DNA of 5,293 nt from an uncultured marine group I thaumarchaeote (GCA_902512865.1 CABXKZ010000028.1:1-5293); one strand, 5' to 3'; positions 1 to 5,169 are shown, counted from the first letter of the stretch. The notes: generated by a model not told the origin, from the letters alone. Program-made: numbers and translations.

Positions 1-182
1 ATAATCCTACAATTGATGGACCAGTACAGACAGAGAGACAGAAATTAGAAAAAATGGCACATACATTGAGAATAAATATAGAAAATAAATCAGATGTTGA
101 ATTAAAAAATGCAATTGATGCAAAGTTTGGACCTCAAGAAAGTAGTTCAAAAAATATTACTGATAATAAATTTAAAAATTAA
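1..182 (+). CDS. C-terminal end of an unidentified protein (5' partial)
   Basis: A reading frame is open from the window edge (first full codon at base 3) to a TAA at 180-182, giving 59 residues. The other two plus frames are not continuously open over this stretch. The translation is hydrophilic, with an internal segment reading TLRINIENKSDVELKNAIDA that looks like a strand and helix of a folded domain, followed by a Ser/Asn/Lys-rich tail typical of a disordered C-terminus. There is no membrane segment or recognisable motif, and I do not recognise the family. The stop overlaps the stop of the convergent methyltransferase gene by three bases, sharing TTAA at 179-182. T-rich stretches between 183 and 225, inside the methyltransferase 3' end, could serve as its archaeal terminator. 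That a gene is present is fairly likely; its function is unknown. Confidence 0.6.
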   Translation, partial: NPTIDGPVQTERQKLEKMAHTLRINIENKSDVELKNAIDAKFGPQESSSKNITDNKFKN

Positions 183-970
183 TTCTTTTCATTTAACCGA
201 TAAACATTTTTCTTCAATCGTTTTTGTGCAAAATTATAATATTCTTTAACGATTTCAAATCCACAGAAACGCCTATCCAACATTTTTCCAACTACTGCAA
301 CTTGTCCAGATCCAAGAAATGGATCAAATACAATATCATTTTTTTTACTAGAATACATCAGTATTTTTTTAATTATTTCAGCAGGAAGTTTTGTTGGTGT
401 TTTATCCTCACCAGTCCAATATTCGCGCTTAATTTCCCATACATCCTCTTTATCCCTATAATGTAAGCTGTGACCATCTTCAGTTTTTTCGTTTTTTCCA
501 TACCTAGAAAAAGGATAAAATTTTCTTTTTTTGGGATTTTTGCAGACATAAAGACAATGATAATGAGAAGTTACAAATTTATTTTTTGTAACAACACCAA
601 ATTGATATTTCCAAATTATATGATTAACCACAGTTAAACCGACATTATCAATTGCAATCAATATATCCTTAAGATTATTCCAACCAGAAAAAATGTACAT
701 ACTCCCAGATTCTTTCAGTATACGATTAGCTTCAGAGATCCAATCATAACTGAATTGATAGTAATTTTCAGGTAAGATTTCATTGTATCCTTCTATAACA
801 CGAGAACTTTTTCTATTGTAATTTGCTTTTTTTGCTTTAAAATTAATGGCAAATGGAGGATCAGTAATTATTAGATCGATTTTATTTTTATCAATCAATT
901 TCATTCCCTCAAGACAATTTTTATTATAAATTTTATCAAAAACAATTTTTCGCATTAAATAATTCTCCAT
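179..970 (-). CDS. Beta-class DNA amino-methyltransferase (N6-adenine or N4-cytosine)
   Basis: The 263-residue product is an S-adenosylmethionine-dependent DNA methyltransferase of the N6_N4_Mtase family. The catalytic motif IV comes first, TDPPF at residues 36-40. A variable middle region (about 120-185) is the likely target-recognition part. A motif X-like TPTKLPAEII follows at 191-200. The SAM-binding motif I, FDPFLGSG, is at 215-222, and a motif II-like GFEI at 237-240. This IV-TRD-X-I order defines the beta class. Motif IV reads DPPF and not the DPPY or SPPY of many relatives, so the methylated base cannot be assigned. All key motifs are intact and the length is normal. Met6 (codon 953-955) may be the true start: GGAG lies nine bases before it on the coding strand, and MRKIVFDKIYNKNCLEGM is a typical opening for this family. 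No endonuclease gene is visible beside it, so it may be an orphan or housekeeping methylase. Its 3' end interlocks with the convergent gene. Confidence 0.88.
   Translation of the reverse strand: MENYLMRKIVFDKIYNKNCLEGMKLIDKNKIDLIITDPPFAINFKAKKANYNRKSSRVIEGYNEILPENYYQFSYDWISEANRILKESGSMYIFSGWNNLKDILIAIDNVGLTVVNHIIWKYQFGVVTKNKFVTSHYHCLYVCKNPKKRKFYPFSRYGKNEKTEDGHSLHYRDKEDVWEIKREYWTGEDKTPTKLPAEIIKKILMYSSKKNDIVFDPFLGSGQVAVVGKMLDRRFCGFEIVKEYYNFAQKRLKKNVYRLNEKN
965..968 (-). promoter_or_regulatory. Possible Shine-Dalgarno GGAG for the methyltransferase internal start
   Basis: On the minus strand GGAG is followed by nine bases and then the ATG of Met6 (953-955). This is a good ribosome-binding spacing and favours a 258-residue protein over the 263-residue form starting at 970. 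The same GGAG lies inside the first codons of the longer form, so it cannot serve that start. Confidence 0.4.
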
Positions 971-979
971 ACATGATTA

Positions 980-987
980 CTTAAAAT
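980..987 (-). promoter_or_regulatory. Possible box A (TATA) for the methyltransferase gene
   Basis: On the minus strand ATTTTAAG lies just upstream of the methyltransferase. Initiation about 25 bases downstream would fall near 959, close to the Met6 start and after the ATG at 970. That again fits the shorter protein with a very short leader. The match is weak in an AT-rich background. A pyrimidine-rich run on the minus strand at about 995-1009 could end the preceding small gene. Confidence 0.3.
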
Positions 988-1026
988 TTGAGTAAAAAGA
1001 AAAGATGTAATGTTTTATCATTACAG

Positions 1027-1221
1027 TTAACGATAAGGGATCTTTGCCTTTTTTTTATTCACATCTGCTAATTCTTCTTTGAGGTGTTTTTTGAGAAGAT
1101 TCTCATGCTCTTTTTTATGCTTCCAAAATGCATTAAGACATGCTTGTCTAGTTTTTGCACGATTTAGAGCAGTTGTGAATTTTTTGTGACTTTTAGCCAC
1201 ATCAGATGTATAACCTGCCAT
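1027..1221 (-). CDS. Small basic conserved-looking protein of unknown function
   Basis: The ORF encodes 64 residues, strongly charged and lysine-rich, predicted to be almost entirely helical. It opens MAGYTSDVAKSHKKF and ends KKKAKIPYR. There is one Cys (residue 28), one Trp (residue 33) and no membrane segment. It could be a nucleic-acid-binding or ribosome-associated small protein, but that rests only on charge, and I do not recognise a family. The gene is believable because it has a good box A whose centre lies about 24 bases before its ATG, which implies a leaderless transcript starting at the initiator codon. It lies on the same strand as the methyltransferase, 56 bases upstream of it, so co-transcription is possible. 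A T-rich stretch in the gap may separate them. Confidence 0.72.
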   Translation of the reverse strand: MAGYTSDVAKSHKKFTTALNRAKTRQACLNAFWKHKKEHENLLKKHLKEELADVNKKKAKIPYR

Positions 1222-1240
1222 AATGCGAATTAAGACACAT

Positions 1241-1249
1241 TATACATAA
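1241..1249 (-). promoter_or_regulatory. Box A (TATA) promoter of the 64-residue protein gene, leaderless type
   Basis: On the minus strand the sequence reads TTATGTATA, preceded by a purine stretch AAAAAAGG that could act as BRE and by a long A-tract (the T runs at 1251-1267 on the plus strand). The box centre is about 24 bases from the ATG at 1221, the spacing expected when an archaeal transcript begins at the start codon. The short divergent gap 1222-1316 also has to hold the promoter of the plus-strand dehydrogenase gene. Confidence 0.5.
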
Positions 1250-1316
1250 CCTTTTTTGTTTTTTTAAGATGGTGTCAAATAATAAAACTATTAGATGACT
1301 ATATGAGACAAGGGCT

Positions 1317-2150
1317 ATGGAAAAGATTGCAGTAGTTACAGGTAGTTCAAGTGGAATTGGATTTGAAACGTCCCTTGCACTATCTAGAGAAGGCTATTTT
1401 ACATATGCAACTATGAGAAATTTGGAAAAGGCAGATGTGATAAAGAAGATTGCAAAAGATGAAGGATTACCACTGAAAGTAATAGAACTTGATGTGGATG
1501 ATGAGAATTCAACAGAAGAGGCAATCAAATTAATTATTGAAGAAAAACAAAGAATAGATGTTTTAGTTAACAATGCAGGATGGGGAATATGGGGAACCGC
1601 AGAGGATGTTTCACTAGAAGAGTTTCGAGAGCAATTTGAGACAAACTTTTTTTCAGTTGTAAGAATGATTCAGAAAGTTTCACCGATAATGAGAAAGCAA
1701 GGTTCAGGTAATATAGTTAACATTAGTTCTGTTGCAGGAAGAATAGGATTTCCAGTTTCAACTGCGTACATTAGTTCAAAATTTGCTTTAGAAGGACTCT
1801 CAGAATGTTTAAGATTTGAACTGGGACAATTTGGGATAAATGTAATAATTATCGAACCAGGAGTAATCAAAACAAACTTTTTTGATTCAATGAAAACTGC
1901 TAAAAAAGCGGATGAAAGTGACGTTTACAGAGATATTACACTGAAAGTTATTTCAGGAGTAAAGATGATGGCAGAAATGGGAACTCCCCCAAAAGAAGTT
2001 GCAAACGTTATCATCAATTCAATAAAAGAAGAAAAACCACTTCCAAGATATGTAGTAGGTAATGACGCAGCGATGTTTTTAGAAGCCAAAAAGATGAAAA
2101 CAGATATTGAATTCGAGAATTATCTGAAAAAGGAATTGTACGGGGAATAA
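1317..2150 (+). CDS. Classical short-chain dehydrogenase/reductase (SDR), 17beta-HSD-like subgroup
   Basis: The 277-residue product is a soluble Rossmann-fold NAD(P)(H)-dependent oxidoreductase. The cofactor motif TGSSSGIG is at residues 8-15. The NNAG motif is at 85-88, the structural Asn at 110 (FETNFFS), and the catalytic Ser138 in NISSVAG. Tyr151 and Lys155 form YISSK, with the usual 13-residue Ser-Tyr spacing, and the PG motif is at 181-182. Arg34, just after the second strand (YATMRN), suggests NADP(H) preference. The C-terminal region with RYVVGNDA (244-251) resembles the 17beta-hydroxysteroid-dehydrogenase-like SDR subgroup. The substrate cannot be read from sequence; despite the subgroup name, a steroid is not implied in an archaeon. 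The catalytic tetrad is complete and the length is typical. The ATG at 1317 places the glycine motif at the normal distance from the N-terminus. The topoisomerase gene follows after 64 bases on the same strand. Confidence 0.93.
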   Translation: MEKIAVVTGSSSGIGFETSLALSREGYFTYATMRNLEKADVIKKIAKDEGLPLKVIELDVDDENSTEEAIKLIIEEKQRIDVLVNNAGWGIWGTAEDVSLEEFREQFETNFFSVVRMIQKVSPIMRKQGSGNIVNISSVAGRIGFPVSTAYISSKFALEGLSECLRFELGQFGINVIIIEPGVIKTNFFDSMKTAKKADESDVYRDITLKVISGVKMMAEMGTPPKEVANVIINSIKEEKPLPRYVVGNDAAMFLEAKKMKTDIEFENYLKKELYGE

Positions 2151-2159
2151 TCTAGATTA

Positions 2160-2168
2160 GAATATATA
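2160..2168 (+). promoter_or_regulatory. Possible box A upstream of topoisomerase IB
   Basis: GAATATATA-type sequence lies in the 64-base gap after the dehydrogenase. Initiation about 25 bases downstream would give a leader of roughly 25 bases, containing GTGA about eight bases before the ATG at 2215 as a weak ribosome-binding match. This would let the topoisomerase be transcribed independently of the dehydrogenase. Confidence 0.33.
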
Positions 2169-2214
2169 CGCCAAAGATTGATTTTTGTCAAAGTCCGAAA
2201 AATTGTGAATTATA

Positions 2215-3627
2215 ATGAAATGGAAGAGATTAGAACATAACGGAATACTTTTTCCACCAGATTTTGAGACAAAGAAAATCAAAATTAAGATCAAGGGAGA
2301 AAGTGTAGATTTAGACATCATACAAGAAGAGATGATTTACCAATGGGCAAAGAAGAAAGATACACCGTATGCACAAGACAAAATTTTTCAAAAGAATTTT
2401 GTTGCTGATTTTGTAAAAACATTTGGCAGTAAATATAAAAAATTAGAACTAGTAGATATTGATTTTCGAAATGCGTTTAGTCTAGTAGATAAAGAAAAAG
2501 ATGCAAAAGAGCTTCTCACAAAAGAAGAAAAAAAGGCACTTGCTCTAAAACGTAAAGAATTGAGAGAGGAGATGAAAGAAAAGTTTGGAAAAGGCAAGAT
2601 GGATGGCAAAGAAGTTGAAATTGCAAACTACATGGCAGAACCGCCTGGTATCTTCATAGGAAGAGGAGAACACCCTCTGCGTGGAAAATGGAAACCAAAA
2701 GTTACATCAAAAGATGTCACCTTAAACTTGGGTAAAGAAGCAAAAGTTCCAAAAGGAGATTGGGGGAAAATTGTTCATGATAAAGAATCAATGTGGATGG
2801 CAAGTTGGACAGACTATCTAACACAAAAAAGAAAATATGTGTGGTTAGCAGATACAGCTGGAATAAAGCAGGATAGAGACAAGGCAAAATATGATAAAGC
2901 AAAGATGCTTGCAGGAGAAATTGAAACTGTAAAGAATAAAATTGTCAAAGACATGGGAAATAAGGATGCAAAAGTTAGAAGAATATCTACAGTGTGCTGG
3001 CTAATCTATCGTACTGCAATGAGAGTAGGGGATGAAAAGGATCCAGAAGAAGCAGATACAGTTGGAGCAACTACACTAAGAAAAGAACATGTTACATTAA
3101 CATCAGATACAATAAAATTTGATTTTCTTGGAAAAGACAGTGTAAGATGGCAAGAGACAGTCCCAGCAGTTGGAAATGATAAACAATTTCATGAAAATCT
3201 TAAAGAATTAACATTAAAGATTGAAGGGACTGATGAAATTTTTGGTAATTTAACATCAAGAGATGTTAATGATTACTATAAGACGGTTGTAAATGGATTA
3301 ACTGCAAAAGTTTTCAGAACATTTAGTGCATCTACAGTTGTCTCAAAATATCTTAACGAGAATGGAGATGTGAAAAAGAGTTCTCAAATGGAGAAACTTT
3401 ATCATGCAAAGCTTGCAAATCTAGAGGCTGCAATAATGTGTAATCATAAAAGAACAATTCCCAAAACATTTGAGCAATCACTACAAAAAAAGCGAGACAC
3501 TCTAAAAGTAGCAGAAAAAGCAACCCCATGGAAAAAAAATGAGGAAGTGTTAAAAAAAGCAGAGACTACAAAAACAAAAAACCGATGCTCAGGAAAAGAG
3601 ACGAAAAGAGAGAATTTCAAAGATTAA
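2215..3627 (+). CDS. top1B: DNA topoisomerase IB, core domains (frame broken before the catalytic tyrosine)
   Basis: This is the eukaryotic-type IB topoisomerase, which relaxes DNA supercoils through a transient 3'-phosphotyrosine bond. The 470 residues align by eye with human TOP1 from its core subdomains (opening KWKRLEHNG) to the linker. Landmarks include EPPGIFIGRGEHP (142-154), Arg270 in TAMRVGDEK (human Arg488), Lys307 in FDFLGKDS (human Lys532), Arg368 in LTAKVFRTF (human Arg590) and His411 in MCNHKR (human His632). All four non-tyrosine catalytic residues are present. The frame ends at TAA 3625-3627 with a tail that looks unrelated to the family, and the tyrosine domain is missing. 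That domain follows in the +1 frame at 3632-3886, which is open back to 3554. The two parts total about 556 residues if one base is removed between 3554 and 3624. As written, this product alone could bind but not cleave DNA. Confidence 0.93.
   Translation: MKWKRLEHNGILFPPDFETKKIKIKIKGESVDLDIIQEEMIYQWAKKKDTPYAQDKIFQKNFVADFVKTFGSKYKKLELVDIDFRNAFSLVDKEKDAKELLTKEEKKALALKRKELREEMKEKFGKGKMDGKEVEIANYMAEPPGIFIGRGEHPLRGKWKPKVTSKDVTLNLGKEAKVPKGDWGKIVHDKESMWMASWTDYLTQKRKYVWLADTAGIKQDRDKAKYDKAKMLAGEIETVKNKIVKDMGNKDAKVRRISTVCWLIYRTAMRVGDEKDPEEADTVGATTLRKEHVTLTSDTIKFDFLGKDSVRWQETVPAVGNDKQFHENLKELTLKIEGTDEIFGNLTSRDVNDYYKTVVNGLTAKVFRTFSASTVVSKYLNENGDVKKSSQMEKLYHAKLANLEAAIMCNHKRTIPKTFEQSLQKKRDTLKVAEKATPWKKNEEVLKKAETTKTKNRCSGKETKRENFKD
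3551..3627 (+). other. Frame-change region in topoisomerase IB linker (+1 shift)
   Basis: The downstream frame has its last upstream stop (TAA) at 3551-3553 and the upstream frame ends at 3625-3627, so the shift must lie between 3554 and 3624. The interval contains A runs at 3552-3558 (seven), 3570-3574 (five) and 3576-3581 (six). Dropping one A from the six-A run gives KTKTDAQEKRRKERISKIKQ running directly into the tyrosine domain: a charged, helical sequence fitting the linker coiled coil. Dropping one A from either other run also restores the frame, so the exact base cannot be fixed from one sequence. Confidence 0.8.
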
Positions 3628-3631
3628 ACAA

Positions 3632-3886
3632 ATGATTAGAAAAACAAAACAAAAACAAAAAGAAAGAGTTGAGAAATTAAAATTTCAGATAGATCTCACA
3701 CAGAGAACTAGAGACTATAATCTAGGCACATCCTTAAGAAACTACATAGATCCACGAATTTTCAAATCATGGACAGATGAAGTCACAGCAGATTGGGAGA
3801 AACTCTATACTTCTGCATTGCAGAAAAAATTCCTCTGGGTTAAATCAGAAAATGAGTCATGGCAAAATGTCTCAAAATATTATTGA
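3632..3886 (+). CDS. top1B: DNA topoisomerase IB, C-terminal tyrosine domain (separate frame)
   Basis: This 84-codon frame holds the end of the linker coiled coil (KQKERVEKLKFQIDLTQRT) and the whole C-terminal catalytic domain. The signature LGTSLRNYIDPR corresponds to human LGTSKLNYLDPR. Tyr38 of this ORF (codon 3743-3745, about residue 510 of the joined protein) is the active-site nucleophile equivalent to human Tyr723. The closing segment, including ALQKKFLWVK, matches the human QREKFAWAI region. The ATG at 3632 lies five bases after the stop of the upstream frame, so re-initiation is conceivable. However, the frame is open and protein-like upstream of that ATG, back to 3554, so this is better read as the 3' part of one gene than as an independent gene. 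A two-subunit enzyme split in the linker exists in kinetoplastids, so a genuine split is not excluded. Confidence 0.88.
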   Translation: MIRKTKQKQKERVEKLKFQIDLTQRTRDYNLGTSLRNYIDPRIFKSWTDEVTADWEKLYTSALQKKFLWVKSENESWQNVSKYY

Positions 3887-3894
3887 TTTTAACA

Positions 3895-3900
3895 TTTAAT
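3895..3900 (+). promoter_or_regulatory. Possible box A for the tRNA gene
   Basis: TTTAAT is centred about 28 bases before the first base of the tRNA (3926), which would place initiation a few bases upstream of the mature 5' end. The 39-base gap between the topoisomerase stop and the tRNA has room for little else. It also contains a T-rich stretch that could terminate the topoisomerase transcript. Confidence 0.38.
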
Positions 3901-3925
3901 TGCCATATCCATAGATGAAATTCGT

Positions 3926-4041
3926 GCCGGGGTAGCTCAGCCTGGTTAGAGTGCCAGTTCAAATGGTAAACTCTAACGGTTCTTCCATAGAAGGCAATAC
4001 TCATAATCTGGAGGTCGTGGGTTCGAAACCCACCCCCGGCA
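3926..4041 (+). tRNA. trnM: tRNA with CAU anticodon, probably elongator tRNA-Met, intron-containing
   Basis: The exons fold into a complete cloverleaf. The acceptor stem pairs GCCGGGG (3926-3932) with CCCCGGC (4034-4040), with discriminator A4041. The D stem is GCTC/GAGT with a GG-containing loop. The spliced anticodon stem is CCAGA/TCTGG with loop CTCATAA, giving anticodon CAU at 4002-4004. The variable loop is AGGTC. The T arm is GTGGG-TTCGAAA-CCCAC. CCA is not encoded, as is common in Archaea. Mature length is 75 bases after removal of a 41-base intron. The G1-C72 pair and the lack of three consecutive G-C pairs in the anticodon stem argue against initiator tRNA. A CAU-reading tRNA-Ile (agmatidine-modified) is the alternative and cannot be excluded by eye. 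T-rich sequence just downstream (4048-4052) may end the transcript. Confidence 0.93.
3958..3998 (+). other. Non-canonical archaeal tRNA intron (between positions 30 and 31)
   Basis: The 41-base insert separates G30 (3957) from A31 (3999) inside the anticodon stem and not at the canonical 37/38 site; the flanking bases make the junction unambiguous. The precursor can form a bulge-helix-bulge. The outer helix is GAG (3949-3951) with CTC (4000-4002), and the central helix TGCC (3952-3955) with GGCA (3993-3996). The 3' bulge is ATA (3997-3999) and the 5' bulge starts at A3956-G3957. Inner pairs are TTC (3958-3960) with GAA (3990-3992) and ATGG (3963-3966) with CCAT (3985-3988). Cleavage after the second bulge base on each side gives exactly the exon ends required by the cloverleaf. 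If T3958 pairs, the 5' bulge is two bases and not three. The splicing endonuclease would be the broad-specificity archaeal type. Confidence 0.87.
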
Positions 4042-4075
4042 TTACAAGTTTTATAAATTTAGAATTTATCATATC

Positions 4076-4083
4076 TTAAATAT
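4076..4083 (+). promoter_or_regulatory. Possible box A for the small membrane ORF
   Basis: TTAAATAT is centred about 24-25 bases before the ATG at 4104, the spacing of a leaderless archaeal transcript. Another AT-rich candidate (TTTATAAATT, 4050-4059) lies further up, overlapping the presumed tRNA terminator. The assignment is uncertain because the whole gap is AT-rich. Confidence 0.38.
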
Positions 4084-4103
4084 TCTAAAAATGCAATTCA
4101 AAC

Positions 4104-4190
4104 ATGCAGGGAAATAAAATAATGTACATCATGGGCGTGGGCGGTTCATGTGTTCTTGCAATGTTTGCAGCATTTATGATGATGAATTAA
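4104..4190 (+). CDS. Putative 28-residue single-span membrane peptide
   Basis: The short frame runs from ATG 4104 to TAA 4188-4190. After a short polar start (MQGNKI) it becomes one uncharged hydrophobic segment (about residues 7-27, with GVGG near its start) long enough to span the membrane. The only charged side chain is Lys5, so the positive-inside rule places the N-terminus in the cytoplasm. Seven of 28 residues are Met, with three consecutive near the C-terminus, and there is one Cys. An alternative start at 4122 (22 residues) has AGGGA (4108-4112) nine bases before it. A box A 24-25 bases before 4104 supports a leaderless start. The stop is two bases before the next gene's likely ATG, so translational coupling is possible. 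No family is recognised. The main doubt is size, since hydrophobic short ORFs can arise by chance. Confidence 0.5.
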   Translation: MQGNKIMYIMGVGGSCVLAMFAAFMMMN

Positions 4191-4192
4191 AG

Positions 4193-4522
4193 ATGTTGAT
4201 AATTAACAATTTAACATTCAAAGCACTGCTAAAAACCAAAGGTAGGAAAACAGGTAAGGAACATACAGTTTGGGCAAAAGCAGTTACCTATAATGATATG
4301 ATTTACTTTTCTAGAAGAAATCCAAACAGTGATTGGTTAAAAAATGCAATTACACACCCGCAAGTGAAAGTTGAGTTTGATGGAAGACGATTTTCAGGAA
4401 TAGCAAGACTTGTTGAAGAAGAGGATCTCTCACAGAAGATTTCAAGTCTAAAATATACAGAGAAAAGTAGACAAAAAGAAGCTAGAGTTGTATTAGAAAT
4501 AAAATTAATAGAAAATGATTAA
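4193..4522 (+). CDS. Deazaflavin (F420)-dependent nitroreductase-like split beta-barrel protein
   Basis: The 109-residue product resembles the DDN/nitroreductase-quinone reductase family, small split-barrel proteins that use F420H2 or a flavin for two-electron reductions. Visible features are LKTKGRKTGKEHTV (13-26), matching the family's TxGRKSGK-type opening, then a strand pair (AVTYNDMIYFS) and the SDWLKNAITHPQVKVEF segment (46-62). The last corresponds to the family's WxxNLxANPxVxVE pattern. The segment GRRFSGIARLVEEE (64-77) follows. It is shorter than the usual 130-150 residues. Cofactor and substrate are inferred from family only. The frame could be opened at ATG 4148, but the added residues (MCSCNVCSIYDDELK) lie out of frame over the small membrane ORF and look non-native, so ATG 4193 is preferred. 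There is no clear ribosome-binding site at 4193; coupling to the preceding ORF may drive translation. The stop overlaps that of the convergent gene. Confidence 0.68.
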   Translation: MLIINNLTFKALLKTKGRKTGKEHTVWAKAVTYNDMIYFSRRNPNSDWLKNAITHPQVKVEFDGRRFSGIARLVEEEDLSQKISSLKYTEKSRQKEARVVLEIKLIEND

Positions 4523-5169
4523 ACAATATGGACTATAGTAGACAATCCTCTACGGTCATATTCATTCCCATTTTTCTGCTCACTAACGATTACTGTAAAT
4601 GAAATAACATCTCTTTGAATGCATTGACTTGCATCAAGTTTTAGATGAATATCCAATGTGTCAAATTCTTGCTCAGGGATATTTTTTTCATCAAAAAATG
4701 CTTTACCAGTGGATTCAATTCTAAATCTTTCAGATTGGTGATGAAATCCAAGTTTTGTTTTCCTACCATCTCTACCAACAGATTTTACATGTACATCTAT
4801 AATTCCTGGTTTTGCCATCGTATACTCTGATTTTTGATTGATGAAAACTCCAATTTGAAATATTTTCCCAGCAGTTGCCTCAGCCATTTTTTGAATTCCA
4901 TCATTCATAATAATATCAATAGCTTTGATAGATGTAGGAACTTTGGCAAGCCAAGTATTTGTTTTTTCAATTATTGCAGCAATTTCATTTCTTCTTTTTT
5001 TATCTTCATCCTCAGGTAATTTGTAATAATCAACCCATTCCAGATAACTTCCAGAAATATCCTCAATGAAATCAATACAGGTTCTTTTGTAATCAGTTAC
5101 ATTGTCTGTTCTCTCAGATTCATCACCTGTTCGCATACCATCATAATCCATCGGCATTGCCATATTCAT
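4519..5169 (-). CDS. Uncharacterised 216-residue soluble protein
   Basis: No family is recognised. A Met-rich, acidic start (MNMAMPMDYDGMRTGDESER) is followed by a helical region (about 25-97), which includes YLEWVDYYKLPEDEDKKRR and a segment around KTNTWLAKVPTSIKAIDIIM. The C-terminal half (about 103-216) has alternating hydrophobic residues typical of a beta-sandwich, for example KIFQIGVFINQ, IIDVHVKSVG, LDIHLKLDAS and VISFTVIVSEQ. There is no signal peptide or membrane span, and one Cys pairs with no obvious metal motif. In-frame ATGs at residues 1, 3, 5, 7 and 12 make the exact start uncertain; the first is taken. A box A-like sequence lies about 33 bases upstream. The gene is convergent with the split-barrel reductase, with interlocked stop codons, and divergent from the gene starting at 5229. 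The long open frame and codon pattern like its neighbours make it a confident gene of unknown function. Confidence 0.82.
   Translation of the reverse strand: MNMAMPMDYDGMRTGDESERTDNVTDYKRTCIDFIEDISGSYLEWVDYYKLPEDEDKKRRNEIAAIIEKTNTWLAKVPTSIKAIDIIMNDGIQKMAEATAGKIFQIGVFINQKSEYTMAKPGIIDVHVKSVGRDGRKTKLGFHHQSERFRIESTGKAFFDEKNIPEQEFDTLDIHLKLDASQCIQRDVISFTVIVSEQKNGNEYDRRGLSTIVHIV

Noticed and set aside
224..466. Plus-strand ORF of 80 codons
   Set aside because: Antisense to the methyltransferase, whose motifs are intact; the product is Phe/Ile/Asn-rich low-quality sequence.
1251..1267. T runs as a plus-strand terminator
   Set aside because: No plus-strand gene lies upstream; as an A-tract on the minus strand it fits better as part of the upstream promoter region of the 64-residue gene.
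1670..1870. Minus-strand ORF of 66 codons
   Set aside because: Lies fully inside the dehydrogenase gene on the opposite strand and has no independent support.
2388..2902. Two minus-strand ORFs (2388-2609 and 2717-2902)
   Set aside because: Antisense to conserved topoisomerase IB core; the Ser/Phe- and Leu-rich compositions are typical of shadows of Lys-rich coding sequence.
4148..4192. Cys-rich N-terminus (CSCNVC) as a metal-binding motif
   Set aside because: Most likely an out-of-frame reading of the hydrophobic ORF at 4104-4190; the split-barrel domain needs only the ATG at 4193.
4645..5019. Two plus-strand ORFs of 61 codons each (4645-4830 and 4834-5019)
   Set aside because: Antisense to the 216-residue gene, with Phe/Ser/Asn-rich translations and no promoter or ribosome site.
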